DNA from: Methanosphaera stadtmanae
GTDB lineage: Archaea > Methanobacteriota > Methanobacteria > Methanobacteriales > Methanobacteriaceae
Length of the DNA stretch: 51,367 nucleotides
Reading direction: 5' to 3'
NCBI GenBank assembly: GCA_015062825.1
Contig: SUTR01000001.1
Span: forward strand, 1-51,367
The notes beneath the pieces are model-generated. The model did not search any database. It was not told the DNA's origin and worked only from the letters and a program-made list of their open reading frames with translations. Shown in pieces: positions 1 through 9,240 of this stretch. Each line of letters begins with the position of its first letter. The first letter of the stretch is position 1. The translations under genes and the position numbers were made by a program.

Positions 1-311
1 TAATCATATCAACAATAATATCAATATACATCAAAAAAATAATCACACCAAAACACAAAACCAAATAAACTACTTCTTTTATTTTAATTTTTTTAGATAT
101 GACAAAAAGTTTAAAACAAGTCAATAAATAATAATAAACTTAATATAATTAGATTAATAAAAAAAGTAATTTAAATAAGTATAAAAATATTATAAGAATA
201 TAACTTTTGAAAAAACATGTTTTGATAATAATTAAAAGGGGATTTTAAAAAAATAAAACTTTATAAAGTATTAGATTTTATACTAAAAAAATATTATAGA
301 AAAAATGAAGG
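1..311. other. AT-rich stretch without a confident gene
   Basis: I see no complete gene here. On the plus strand an A/C-rich frame is open from base 3 to a TAA at 66-68 and could be the last 21 codons of a gene entering from the left. The peptide, hydrophobic then basic, is too short to identify. The rest (about 70-311) is A/T runs lying downstream of the convergent methyltransferase gene, and the T/A tracts could serve in transcription termination. Nothing else is recognisable. Confidence 0.4.
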
Positions 312-1568
312 TTAATCTTCATTATCGAAGATTTCTTTAAGATATTCACCTAATTTATCAATTATACCAACAACTAAAGCATTACCCATCATGAAATATC
401 TTCTACGTTCAGTCATACTTTTTTCATTTATATTTGTCCAGTTGTCTGGAAACATATTAATACGTTCAGCTTCAATAGGAGTTAATGTTCTTAATTTACC
501 TGTTTTCACATCTTTCACAACATGTGAACTTCTATTTGTAGTACTTTCACTAGTTAACATAGTTCTAGCAGGTACATCCAATTTATCTGGAAATGGTATA
601 GAACCTTCAGCAAATATATATTTAGATCCATTTTTATGTGTTCTTTCTATTCTTTTTTTACCTTTAAGATATGTGAATTTTTCTAGTTTTTCGCCATCAA
701 GAAAATATTTTTCATCAACAGCATTTTGTTCTAATATATCTCCCAGATTAGTTGTTTTAGTAGATATTGGCTCAGTTTTATGTGTTAATATTTCTCCATT
801 TATCATTATTCCAGTATTAAAAAAATGTAAATGAAAATTATCACTAACATCAACTAAATCAACATATTTATCTTTATCAATAATACCTTTAGACTTATCT
901 AAACTTTTTTGTTTAATTGGAAAAACTTTAGCAAATATTCCTTCTTTGAAAATAATATCTGATAAATTATAATTTAACATTTCTTTATAATATTTTGTTG
1001 TTTTATGATATGCAAATATAAAAACACGCCTACGTTTTTGTGGAAATCCATAATCAGCAGCATTTATTACTCTCCACTGAACTGAATAACCATTATCATT
1101 CAATGACCTAAGCATTACACCGAAATCACGACCTCGTTGTGAAGAAGGTGATCTTAATAACCTATCAACATTTTCCAATAAAATAAATGGTGGATTTTTA
1201 CTTTCTATTGTATCAATTATATCCCACCATAGAACGCCTTTTTTTCCTTGAATTCCTTTTTCATTAGATAACGTTCTAGCTACACTATAATCTTGACATG
1301 GAAAACCACCAACTAGTAAATTATGATCAGGTATATTATTTTTATCCACTTTATTTATATCTTGATTAATATGTGAGTCTGTTTTTCCAAATCGTTTAAC
1401 ATAACAATCATATGCTGCTTGTGATTTAGTAGAAGGTTCCCATTGATTAGCATAGACAAAATTCCAAGTATCATCTTCTGTTACCAAATCATTTTTTAGT
1501 TTAACATGATTTAGTCCACAACGAAATCCTCCTACTCCTGCAAAAAGTTCAGCTACAGTTTTTTCCAT
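312..1568 (-). CDS. DNA (cytosine-5) methyltransferase, M.Sau3AI-like
   Basis: This 418-residue protein transfers a methyl group from S-adenosylmethionine to carbon 5 of cytosine in its DNA site. Visible motifs are ELFAGVGGF (residues 7-15, SAM binding), GGFPCQDYS with catalytic Cys91, ENVDRLL (133-139), QKRRRVFIF (167-175) and a C-terminal MMGNALVVG (motif X). Length and many stretches (ANQWEP, GGFPCQDYSVARTL, SPSSQRGRDF) recall M.Sau3AI, whose known target is GATC methylated on the cytosine. The GATC specificity is therefore inference from family resemblance. The gene lies 24 bp downstream of the cognate nuclease in the same direction, so the two probably share a transcript. The family is best known from Firmicutes, which suggests horizontal transfer. 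Confidence 0.95.
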   Translation of the reverse strand: MEKTVAELFAGVGGFRCGLNHVKLKNDLVTEDDTWNFVYANQWEPSTKSQAAYDCYVKRFGKTDSHINQDINKVDKNNIPDHNLLVGGFPCQDYSVARTLSNEKGIQGKKGVLWWDIIDTIESKNPPFILLENVDRLLRSPSSQRGRDFGVMLRSLNDNGYSVQWRVINAADYGFPQKRRRVFIFAYHKTTKYYKEMLNYNLSDIIFKEGIFAKVFPIKQKSLDKSKGIIDKDKYVDLVDVSDNFHLHFFNTGIMINGEILTHKTEPISTKTTNLGDILEQNAVDEKYFLDGEKLEKFTYLKGKKRIERTHKNGSKYIFAEGSIPFPDKLDVPARTMLTSESTTNRSSHVVKDVKTGKLRTLTPIEAERINMFPDNWTNINEKSMTERRRYFMMGNALVVGIIDKLGEYLKEIFDNED

Positions 1569-1592
1569 ATTTAAACTCCTAATATATTGTAT

Positions 1593-2984
1593 TTATATAA
1601 AATTTAATTTTTTATTTAAAAAATCTTTAGTTAATGCTAATGCCACTTTAGTACTGTCATTATCATTTACAAATAATGTATAATAAGAATCTTTACCTTT
1701 TGATGATTTTGGTAAAACATCCATAATTTGTCCTTCAAAAGATTTAGGTGTTGGTAATAATTCTACGTATTTATCTAAATCATTCCCATAAGTTTTATTT
1801 TCATATTCTTTAATTGCATTTTTAATCATATTAAATGTTCGTCCAATACAATCAATTTCATCTGGTGTAAAAGTTAAAGATTTAACATCTTTAAGTATTC
1901 TAAATCCATTTTTAATTGATGGATTTTTCCCTTCATATAAAATATTTATTATATTAATTTCTTCGAAATAATTTTTCCAAGAGGAATTATCCCAATCAAC
2001 ATCAAAATCACTTAATTTTATATTTTTAAATGACATTCTTTCTTTAAATCCATTTTTTGTAATAGGTGAGTTTTTTATAACATAACTTGAATATTGGAAT
2101 ATTTCATCTATTTCTTGAAGTTCGTTATCTTTGCCAATAATTTTATCTGAAATTAATTTATTGATATTTTTTGGAATCCTTTTATTTATATCATATGTTA
2201 TTCCAATTTCATCAGCAATCTCAATTTGAGTCATTCCAAAGAATGGTTCCATTTTAGATTTTATAAAATCAATAACAGATAAAAATTCATGTTTTTTAGG
2301 TGTAGTATGAATTTCTTTATTATTTAATAAATCATTTAAAATTAAATTCATATATTTATTTTTTAAACAAAATGCTCTTGGTTTAGCAGGTATATCAGAG
2401 AATGGTTGTTTTCTTGTAACTTTAGAAGTAGAACTTTTAGTGCACGCACCTAAATAAGTTGTATCCCCTTCAGATAATTCATGTGCTTTACCTTCTAAAA
2501 CTTTATTTTTTATAATATTAAAATCATTTTCAATAATATCTTGATCCCTATATAATGAATATAAAAGTATTGAAATAAATTTAAAATCTTTAAAATCTTT
2601 ATTAGTTTGATAACAGTACCATAATATTAAAATTAAATTATTTTTTTCCATTAAATGACTTGTTTCAAATTCTTCATTAATTATTTCCATATAATTAATC
2701 ATATTAAGAACTAATCTTTCTTTAGCACGGATTCCTTTAGAATTTTTAATAATTCCTGTGGTTTTTAATTCTATGCCTAATTTTTCAAAATCTGCTTTTG
2801 ACACATTATTATTTGGATATTTATAAAATTCTGTTTCTACTAATTCACCCAAAATACCTTTGGTTTTTTTCATTGTGTGTTTATCCGAAAAATCCCCCTC
2901 ATTCTCATTAATAATATCATTTAATGATTTACCAATAATATTTTCTGAATATTTCATTAATTCAGCTATTGAATCAAATTCCAT
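1593..2984 (-). CDS. Type II restriction endonuclease, Sau3AI-like (MutH fold)
   Basis: A 463-residue nuclease of the Sau3AI/MutH family, which cleaves unmethylated GATC in the described members. The metal-binding PD-(D/E)xK residues are visible as E50 (in GELVE), D65 and E72-x-K74. The motif KERLVLNMINY and the stretch KAHELSEG...YLGACTKS also match what I recall of Sau3AI, and the length is close (Sau3AI is about 490). The second half is expected to be the pseudo-symmetrical DNA-binding domain. I place the start at ATG 2984 because AAGGTG (2996-2991) sits six bases upstream. The GTG at 2993, which would add three residues, is part of that ribosome binding site. It is transcribed first, ahead of the methyltransferase. 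Confidence 0.93.
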   Translation of the reverse strand: MEFDSIAELMKYSENIIGKSLNDIINENEGDFSDKHTMKKTKGILGELVETEFYKYPNNNVSKADFEKLGIELKTTGIIKNSKGIRAKERLVLNMINYMEIINEEFETSHLMEKNNLILILWYCYQTNKDFKDFKFISILLYSLYRDQDIIENDFNIIKNKVLEGKAHELSEGDTTYLGACTKSSTSKVTRKQPFSDIPAKPRAFCLKNKYMNLILNDLLNNKEIHTTPKKHEFLSVIDFIKSKMEPFFGMTQIEIADEIGITYDINKRIPKNINKLISDKIIGKDNELQEIDEIFQYSSYVIKNSPITKNGFKERMSFKNIKLSDFDVDWDNSSWKNYFEEINIINILYEGKNPSIKNGFRILKDVKSLTFTPDEIDCIGRTFNMIKNAIKEYENKTYGNDLDKYVELLPTPKSFEGQIMDVLPKSSKGKDSYYTLFVNDNDSTKVALALTKDFLNKKLNFI

Positions 2985-3121
2985 AAAATACACCTTTATT
3001 ATTATTATTTATATGATTAATAAATATAAATTTTAATAAATAATAATCTGTTCACATGTCTTTATTTTAAATATTTTAACTTCAATATATATTAGTATAA
3101 TTATATGAGGATATTTTTTTC

Positions 3122-4768
3122 ATGTCTTGGAAGGAACTTTTTGATGAGACTCGTCTTAATCGTGGTTATGATTATTTTGTTCATGGTAATGTTTTTGATG
3201 TTGTCATTGATGATAATGGTGTTTCTGCGAAGGTTGAGGGTTCTCATAAGCGTATTTATAATGTCAGTATTTCTTTTAGCAATAATATGGTAGATGAGGT
3301 AAGTTGTACTTGTCCGTATCATTATAGTAATAAGTATTGTAAGCATCTTGTTGCTGTTTTGTATAAGTATGATGAGATTGAGTCTAGTAAGAATGCTAGT
3401 GTTGATGATAGTTATCAGCAGGAGTTGTTTGTTGATATTTTATCTAATGTTGATGATGCTAGTCTTCGTCGTTTTGTTTATGATTTTTATCGTAGTGATG
3501 AAACGTTTGTCAATCGTTTTTTTGCTGAGTTTGAGAGTGATTATAGTATTATTGATGTTGATAGTTATATGAGTATGCTTGATGATATTTTCAAGGTTGA
3601 GCTTGTTGAATTGTATAACAGGCAGGGCTTTTATGAGGAGTCTCCTTTTGAGAGGTATTTGCAGAAGTTTATTGATAGTCGTATTGCTAATCTTTATGCT
3701 AAGGGTCATACCAGGGAGGCTAAGAAGTTACTGTTTACTATTGTAAGCCGCTTGTCGGAGAAGGTGGATAATGCCGAGTTTGTTGATGTTGATAGTATTT
3801 TAGTTTCCTGTGATTATTATCTTAGCCGTATATTTAATGGTGAGGATACAAGTGGTCATGATGAGAGCTTTAATTATTTGATTAGTAATTTGTCCTTTAA
3901 CTATAATGAGTATACGGCAAGTCATATTATTCGTTGGTGTATCCGGTACTTTAATAGCAGTGTTTATTATGGTCAGTTGGATAGTGTCTTGGATGATATT
4001 TTATCCAGTCGTAAGGTTGGAGAGGAAGTTATTCTTCTAAGGTATCAACTGATGAATTTGATGAAATATCCCTCTGTTGAAATGGATACTTTTCTTAAAA
4101 AATACAATTATTTTGAAGCCATTATGGATTTATTAATTGCAAAGGCATTGGATGAAAAAAATTACTTGCTTGCTATAGATTACCTGCTTGAAAATGAGAA
4201 GATTCATGGAGAATTTTATAGCTTGGACAATACATTGTCATTGATTGAATTGTATGAATTAACAGAAAACTGGGATAAGTGTATTTTAAAATTAAAAAGT
4301 GTAATATTTGACTTTGGAATATGTGACATGGACTATGTCAATAAGATTAAGCAATATTCTGGTGATGATTGGAATAAACATAGGAATGAGATTATTGAAT
4401 TCTATATGAATAAGCATGAATATGAATTTCTCAATCAGATATATGTTGAAGAGACAATGTATGAACAGTTATATGTAAATGTTACAAAAAACTGTCCTAT
4501 TGGTGATATTGAAAGGTATAGAAAGTATATTATAGAGGGTCATGTACTTGATATACTTGATATCTATCGTAAATTCATACTAGATCAGGCTAAGACTGCA
4601 AAGCATAGTGGAGCATATACGGTTATAATCAATTATCTGAATGTTATGCTTAGCTATAAGTATAGTGATAAGATTGTATCTGATCTGATTGATGTATTGT
4701 TAAATAAATATAAGAATAAAAAGTTACTTGTAGAAGAGTTGAACGAGATTAAACAGAATATGAGGTGA
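3122..4768 (+). CDS. SWIM zinc-finger domain protein
   Basis: A 548-residue cytoplasmic protein. The N-terminal part carries a SWIM zinc finger, CxCx8CxH (C62, C64, C73, H75), a fold known to bind DNA or proteins. The remaining 450 residues are mostly helical, with repeated Leu/Tyr/Asp-rich segments reminiscent of TPR-like solenoids, but no catalytic motif is visible. A gAGG-type ribosome binding site precedes ATG 3122. The first 900 bp use G/T-rich codons (gat, gtt, agt) and the remainder A-rich codons, an intragenic change in composition. It overlaps the leader of the small gene that follows, so the two are probably translated together. Function unknown; bacterial and archaeal SWIM proteins of this layout are usually annotated only by the finger. 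Confidence 0.85.
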   Translation: MSWKELFDETRLNRGYDYFVHGNVFDVVIDDNGVSAKVEGSHKRIYNVSISFSNNMVDEVSCTCPYHYSNKYCKHLVAVLYKYDEIESSKNASVDDSYQQELFVDILSNVDDASLRRFVYDFYRSDETFVNRFFAEFESDYSIIDVDSYMSMLDDIFKVELVELYNRQGFYEESPFERYLQKFIDSRIANLYAKGHTREAKKLLFTIVSRLSEKVDNAEFVDVDSILVSCDYYLSRIFNGEDTSGHDESFNYLISNLSFNYNEYTASHIIRWCIRYFNSSVYYGQLDSVLDDILSSRKVGEEVILLRYQLMNLMKYPSVEMDTFLKKYNYFEAIMDLLIAKALDEKNYLLAIDYLLENEKIHGEFYSLDNTLSLIELYELTENWDKCILKLKSVIFDFGICDMDYVNKIKQYSGDDWNKHRNEIIEFYMNKHEYEFLNQIYVEETMYEQLYVNVTKNCPIGDIERYRKYIIEGHVLDILDIYRKFILDQAKTAKHSGAYTVIINYLNVMLSYKYSDKIVSDLIDVLLNKYKNKKLLVEELNEIKQNMR

Positions 4769-4773
4769 AATAT

Positions 4774-4977
4774 ATGTTATATAAGTATCATTTAGCTATT
4801 TTAAAGGATGATAAGATTATATGTGACAGGTATTATATGGATGGACAAAAACCGGATAATGAGGAGTTGAAAAACCTGGTAAAACAGTTTGATGCTGAAG
4901 AATTATATATGAATACTGTTGAGGATAATGAACTTGAAAGCTTCAACAAGGAAAAGATTGACATAGAATCATTATAG
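4774..4977 (+). CDS. Small acidic protein coupled to the SWIM protein
   Basis: A 67-residue acidic protein of unknown function, rich in Asp, Glu and Asn, with no membrane segment or cysteine motif. ATG 4774 is preferred because AGGTGA (4763-4768) is five bases upstream and contains the stop codon of the SWIM gene. The GTG at 4765 belongs to that binding site and is unlikely to be the start. The gap of five bases to the preceding stop implies translational coupling and suggests that the two products act together. Confidence 0.65.
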   Translation: MLYKYHLAILKDDKIICDRYYMDGQKPDNEELKNLVKQFDAEELYMNTVEDNELESFNKEKIDIESL

Positions 4978-5007
4978 AATGTCTCTTTGTTAGGAATTTT
5001 ATTTAAT

Positions 5008-5017
5008 CCCCCCCCCC
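5008..5017. repeat. Run of ten C residues
   Basis: Ten consecutive C residues lie between the stops of two convergent genes, followed at 5031-5039 by a T run. In DNA this AT-rich a C10 tract is conspicuous. It is outside any reading frame I can support, so a coding phase switch is not evident. It may be a slippage-prone tract or part of a transcription end. Confidence 0.8.
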
Positions 5018-5164
5018 AATTGCATATTCTTTTTTTTTTAAAATTTTAACAAAACTTTGAAAACTAATTTAAAATAAAGTAGTGATTAAAAAAAATCATT
5101 TATATGTAAAGGTGATGTATGTTATTGAATTATTTATTAAAAAGAATAAAAGGGTGGAGAGTTA

Positions 5165-5899
5165 TTAAATTGGCCATTGATTTATAAGGAATTTGTAGTT
5201 TTTATCGTTTTTGGCACATTTGATTTTATTGTTTTCCACGTCAATAATGTCATTATTATTGTTTAGTATTATGTATGCCTTTGCTTGTTTTATATCTAGG
5301 TTGTAGTGGGTGTAGTTTTTATATCCATTTGCCTCTAGTGTATGGATGTAGCTTAGTGTTCTGTCTTTGTATTTGAATGATTTGCTGGTTATTTTACCAT
5401 CTGATATGGATTGTACTGTTACTTTTTTTCCTACTTCCTGACTGAATTTATTTAATTGTCTTTCCTGTTTATATTTGTTATCTTTTCTGATTTTATTATT
5501 CATATTTTGTATGAAGTTATTGAATTTATCTTTTGTATTGTGTATCTTGTCTGATGCTGTGTTTACATGAGTATTTATGTTGTTTGCATGTCTGTACATA
5601 TTCTGTGGACTTGCATAGTCTGATCCGAATATTCTTGATATTAGCTTATGTAATAGTTGTAGTATGAATGAGGGTGCTTTGATTGATTTGTTTTTTATTA
5701 TTAGCATTGATATTGCATCTAGTATGAATATTACGAATAATGGTATTCTAATTATACCTAATGTAAATAGGTTTATTATCATTGATAATATTGACCATTG
5801 GAATATGAAGGATATGATATATATCATCTTCATCATTCCATTTATGTTAAAGTTTTGAAAATTCATATTTTGAAAATTATAATCTTTCATTTTATTCAC
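5165..5899 (-). CDS. Membrane protein of unknown function
   Basis: A 244-residue protein with an Asn/Met-rich N terminus, two hydrophobic segments at about residues 23-50 and 52-68, then a long polar, Asn/Lys-rich region with coiled-coil character (about 95-155) and a mixed alpha/beta C-terminal part. I do not recognise the family. The membrane anchor and cytoplasmic or external tail can be seen, but no enzymatic motif. Its promoter (see 5960-5982) carries an inverted repeat identical to one found 40 kb away in front of another small gene, so it is probably co-regulated with that gene. Confidence 0.65.
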   Translation of the reverse strand: MNKMKDYNFQNMNFQNFNINGMMKMIYIISFIFQWSILSMIINLFTLGIIRIPLFVIFILDAISMLIIKNKSIKAPSFILQLLHKLISRIFGSDYASPQNMYRHANNINTHVNTASDKIHNTKDKFNNFIQNMNNKIRKDNKYKQERQLNKFSQEVGKKVTVQSISDGKITSKSFKYKDRTLSYIHTLEANGYKNYTHYNLDIKQAKAYIILNNNNDIIDVENNKIKCAKNDKNYKFLINQWPI

Positions 5900-5959
5900 T
5901 TTATTTATTAATTTTTTCTATATCATTGCCATATTAAGTTACTTATTTACTTTATAACA

Positions 5960-5982
5960 TTTAGTATATAAAGGTTACTAAA
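5960..5982 (-). promoter_or_regulatory. Palindromic promoter element, copy 1
   Basis: On the minus strand the element reads TTTAGTA, nine bases (ACCTTTATA), then TACTAAA. The two 7-bp arms are perfect inverted repeats around a TATA box, about 70 bp upstream of the start at 5899, which leaves room for a leader of about 40 bases. All 23 bases recur identically at 45758-45780. An operator for a dimeric regulator overlapping the TATA box is the likely reading. Confidence 0.6.
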
Positions 5983-6061
5983 ATATTTTTGTAGTTAGGC
6001 TTTATGATTTTTCTAAAAATGATAATATAAACTGATTTGAAAAAAAAGGAATATAAGAGGG

Positions 6062-9000
6062 TTAGTTTATCTTATTTCTACTAATATATCCATATAATAA
6101 TGATATAAACATTATTACGAAAAATGCTATTTCTGCATATATGTTTTCATCTAATATTTTCATTATTTGTTTTTGATTCAATTCATAAACTTTCTGAGAA
6201 TCAGTGAGTGTTTGTGTAACTTGAATCTCATTTGGATTGTCGCCTGCTTGACTATTTGATTCATCATCCTGATTATCATTATTAATATCTGGACTTTCAG
6301 ATTTTATTTCATTCATTATGCTTGATTGACTAGTTGAATCTCTTTGATTGCTGTCTGTTTGTGTATTTTCCATTTCTTGATTATCTATATCAATTATTGG
6401 AGTATCCACCTTATTTATTGGTGGTTGTGGCTTGAGTGAATCTGCAGGTGAATTAATCTCGGGAGTATCTCCAGCGCTGATTGATATATTAGTGTTATCT
6501 GTACTATTATGCATAGTTATTGTTTGATTGGTTTCCTCGACTTTATCGGTTATTGTACTTGTATTGTTTTCTTCGGGTACTGTCTGATTTTCTATTGTTA
6601 TATTTTCCAACAAGTCATTATTGTCTTCTATAATTATATCCGCCGGTTGCGTTTGATTAGTCTCTTCTGTATTTGACTGGTTTTTATGTGTTTGATTCAT
6701 ATCCTGGTTGCTTATAGTTTGATTTATAAGGGAAGTGTTATTTTCATCTGTATTTTGTTGTTTATGTTCATCACTTGTAGTTTTATTAGTCTCTTGATTA
6801 ATTACTGTTTCATTCCTGTTATCAATAGAATCTGTATTGTTTTCTTTAACTGCTTCTTGAGTATGATTTTCAATAACTGATGGTTCTGTAATGTTTTCTT
6901 TAACTTCTTCTTCTGGTAATACTGGAATTGTTTGATTGGTCTCATCTGTTGGTACGGTAATATTTTCAGTTTCATTATTTTGCTCGGATATTGTAATGTC
7001 TTCAGTCTTGTTAATATCTTCGGGTATGGTTATATTTTCCGATTGATTAATCTCATCAGGAACTGTGATATTCTGTGTTTGATTAATCTCTTCAGGACTA
7101 GTTATGATCTCGGTATGATTGATATCTTCAGGTATTGTTATATTCTCCGTTTGATTAATCTCTTCAGGAAGTGTGATATTTTCAGTTTTATTGTTTTCAT
7201 CAGGTATTGTTGTATTCTGTGTTTGATTAATCTCTTCCAGATTAGTTATATTCTCTGTATGATTGATATCTTCAGGTATGGTTATATTTTCCGTTTGATT
7301 AATCTCATCAGGAACTGTGATGTTCTCAGTCTGATTAATCTCTTCCGGAATAGTTATATTCTCCGTTTGATTGATTTCTTCTGGTATGGTTATGTTTTCT
7401 GTTTGATTATTTTCTTCAGGTATTGGATTTTCGGTTTGGTTATTTTCTTGTGTTTGATTGGTATTGTTTAAATTAGTGTCTGTTGTATTTGTTGGAGTAT
7501 CATCTGTTGTATTGGTTGTAGCATTATCTGGTATATTTTCTGTTGTATTGTTGGATGTTGGATTGTCTGTTGGATTTTCCTGATAGTTAGGATCATGGTT
7601 GTCTTCCATGTATATGTTTTTTCCATTTATTATTTGATTTTCAAGGTCTGCAATAATATTTCCTATTATGTCTGTGAATCCTCTTGGATTTTGTATGTCA
7701 ATTGTTACTATGTTGTTGTCTACTTGCATATAATTGTCTGCTATGATTGTTGATGATTCCAGTAATGTTCTTATTGCAGTTCCATTGTCTGTTGTTATCT
7801 GGTTTCCAATTATTGTTGCATCGTTTCCATAGAATAGGTATATTCCAGTAGTTTGTGGTTTTAGATAATCTAATGAATCTTCACTTTGATTTGTATATCC
7901 TCGTACATTGATGCTGTTGCCTTCTATTTGTGTATCTGATCCAATTACGGCTATACCCATTGGTGCGCTTCCTTCAATGTCAATGTTATTGTTTCTTATT
8001 ACTGTATCTTTTCCACCAAATTGTTCAAAGCCATACATATGATTTGAATATCCCATGATATTATTGTCTTCAATGACATTTCCTTCCATTTTTGAATTTA
8101 TTATATTGTATGATCCTCCATGATATGCATTTTCTGTAAGTACTATTGCATATGCAGCATCAACCAATCCAAATAATTCTTTTGATTCATTTTGGGTTGT
8201 GAGTATTATGGTATTGTTTTTAATGATGTTATATGAGCTTTCTCCATTTATTGCTATTCCACTTGCATATCTTATGGAGTGCACTTCCATATAATTGTTT
8301 GTTATTACATTTTCATGATAGAATATTGTTATTGCATATAGGTATAATGTACCATTCATGTAGATGTCATTTCTATTTATAATGTTTTTATTTCCATAGA
8401 TTGACAGTGTTCTTGTTAGTCCAAATGGATATTCTTTTGGTTGTCCCTCATATACTTCAAAGTAGTTGTCTTCTATGATGTTGTTGTCTCCATGTACACT
8501 TATCACATCACCTTTACAGTCATCTCCATAATACATCCATTCTCTATGCATGGCAGGATATGTCACTGTAAACTGGGACGTTCTTATTGTATTGTTGTTT
8601 CCTGTTACTTCTATTATTCTATATAAATCATCTCGTATTTGTTCTCGGTATTCATTGAATGTTAGATTTTCAAGTATGTTATTGTCTGTTTCTATATAGA
8701 TATCTATGGTACTTTCACATTCATCGTCATTTTCAAAGCTTATATTTGAAAGGTGTATGCATCCATCATCATATACATTTATAATTGAATTTATTAGTTT
8801 TGGATTGTTTATACCTGTTATGCTTATGTTTGGTTTGGTCAGTTCCATGTATAGGTCATTTACTGTTCCATTGATTATTATCTGTGAGTTCTCTTCAAAC
8901 TCATAATATTGATATTCATCCTTGTTGTTTTGGTTGATTTGTATATATTCATTTTCTTGTTTGATTGTTTTGGATTGAATTTTATCATTTTGTATTCTTG

Positions 9001-9181
9001 TATTGTTTTGATATTGTATATTGGCGGTGTCCTGTTCTATTGTATCTGTTTGCATTTTATTTACATCATTTGCATGGGTTGTGTTATTGTCCTCTATAGC
9101 TGTTGCAGTATTTAATGCAGTTATTAGTATTATCATGGATATTAGTAGTATTAATCCATGTTTTTTATTGAACTTTTTCAC
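6062..9181 (-). CDS. Adhesin-like surface protein, beta-helix with glycosylation-rich repeat stalk
   Basis: A 1,039-residue exported protein. Residues 1-29 form a signal peptide (basic KKFNKKHG, hydrophobic core, ATA). About residues 100-530 show repeated Asn/Ile-rich strands (NNIIEDNY, NTIILTT, ITNNYMEV) typical of parallel beta-helix proteins of the NosD/PbH1 type. A stalk of fourteen 12-residue units (6941-7444) follows, then a long Asn/Thr/Gln-rich region and a single C-terminal membrane segment (about 1012-1032) with a short basic tail, so the protein is anchored with its bulk outside. GTG 9181 is the start, within a GGATGGGGGGTG context. No ATG precedes the signal peptide. Such adhesin-like proteins are abundant in gut Methanobacteriales and are thought to mediate contact with other cells or host glycans. 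Confidence 0.88.
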   Translation of the reverse strand: MKKFNKKHGLILLISMIILITALNTATAIEDNNTTHANDVNKMQTDTIEQDTANIQYQNNTRIQNDKIQSKTIKQENEYIQINQNNKDEYQYYEFEENSQIIINGTVNDLYMELTKPNISITGINNPKLINSIINVYDDGCIHLSNISFENDDECESTIDIYIETDNNILENLTFNEYREQIRDDLYRIIEVTGNNNTIRTSQFTVTYPAMHREWMYYGDDCKGDVISVHGDNNIIEDNYFEVYEGQPKEYPFGLTRTLSIYGNKNIINRNDIYMNGTLYLYAITIFYHENVITNNYMEVHSIRYASGIAINGESSYNIIKNNTIILTTQNESKELFGLVDAAYAIVLTENAYHGGSYNIINSKMEGNVIEDNNIMGYSNHMYGFEQFGGKDTVIRNNNIDIEGSAPMGIAVIGSDTQIEGNSINVRGYTNQSEDSLDYLKPQTTGIYLFYGNDATIIGNQITTDNGTAIRTLLESSTIIADNYMQVDNNIVTIDIQNPRGFTDIIGNIIADLENQIINGKNIYMEDNHDPNYQENPTDNPTSNNTTENIPDNATTNTTDDTPTNTTDTNLNNTNQTQENNQTENPIPEENNQTENITIPEEINQTENITIPEEINQTENITVPDEINQTENITIPEDINHTENITNLEEINQTQNTTIPDENNKTENITLPEEINQTENITIPEDINHTEIITSPEEINQTQNITVPDEINQSENITIPEDINKTEDITISEQNNETENITVPTDETNQTIPVLPEEEVKENITEPSVIENHTQEAVKENNTDSIDNRNETVINQETNKTTSDEHKQQNTDENNTSLINQTISNQDMNQTHKNQSNTEETNQTQPADIIIEDNNDLLENITIENQTVPEENNTSTITDKVEETNQTITMHNSTDNTNISISAGDTPEINSPADSLKPQPPINKVDTPIIDIDNQEMENTQTDSNQRDSTSQSSIMNEIKSESPDINNDNQDDESNSQAGDNPNEIQVTQTLTDSQKVYELNQKQIMKILDENIYAEIAFFVIMFISLLYGYISRNKIN
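6941..7444 (-). repeat. Fourteen 36-bp coding repeats in the adhesin stalk
   Basis: The repeats encode units of the form INQTENITIPEE. Thirteen are about 12 residues and the first is 11. Nearly every unit holds two N-x-T/S sequons. A higher-order period of four units (144 bp) is visible: the series QTEN..PED, HTEN/HTEI, QTQN repeats, pointing to block duplication. Confidence 0.9.
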
Positions 9182-9240
9182 CCCCCATCCATATTAATTA
9201 ATTGTATCTTGTTTAATTATTCAAAAATACTTAAATAAGT

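Noticed and set aside
6941-7444. Regular 36-bp repeats considered as a CRISPR array
   Set aside because: The units are contiguous without spacers and code in frame for the adhesin stalk; no cas gene is near.
6932-7471. Plus-strand 179-codon open frame opposite the adhesin repeats
   Set aside because: It is the antisense of the repeat stalk; its Ile/Phe/Leu-rich repeats mirror the real coding units and there is no ribosome binding site.
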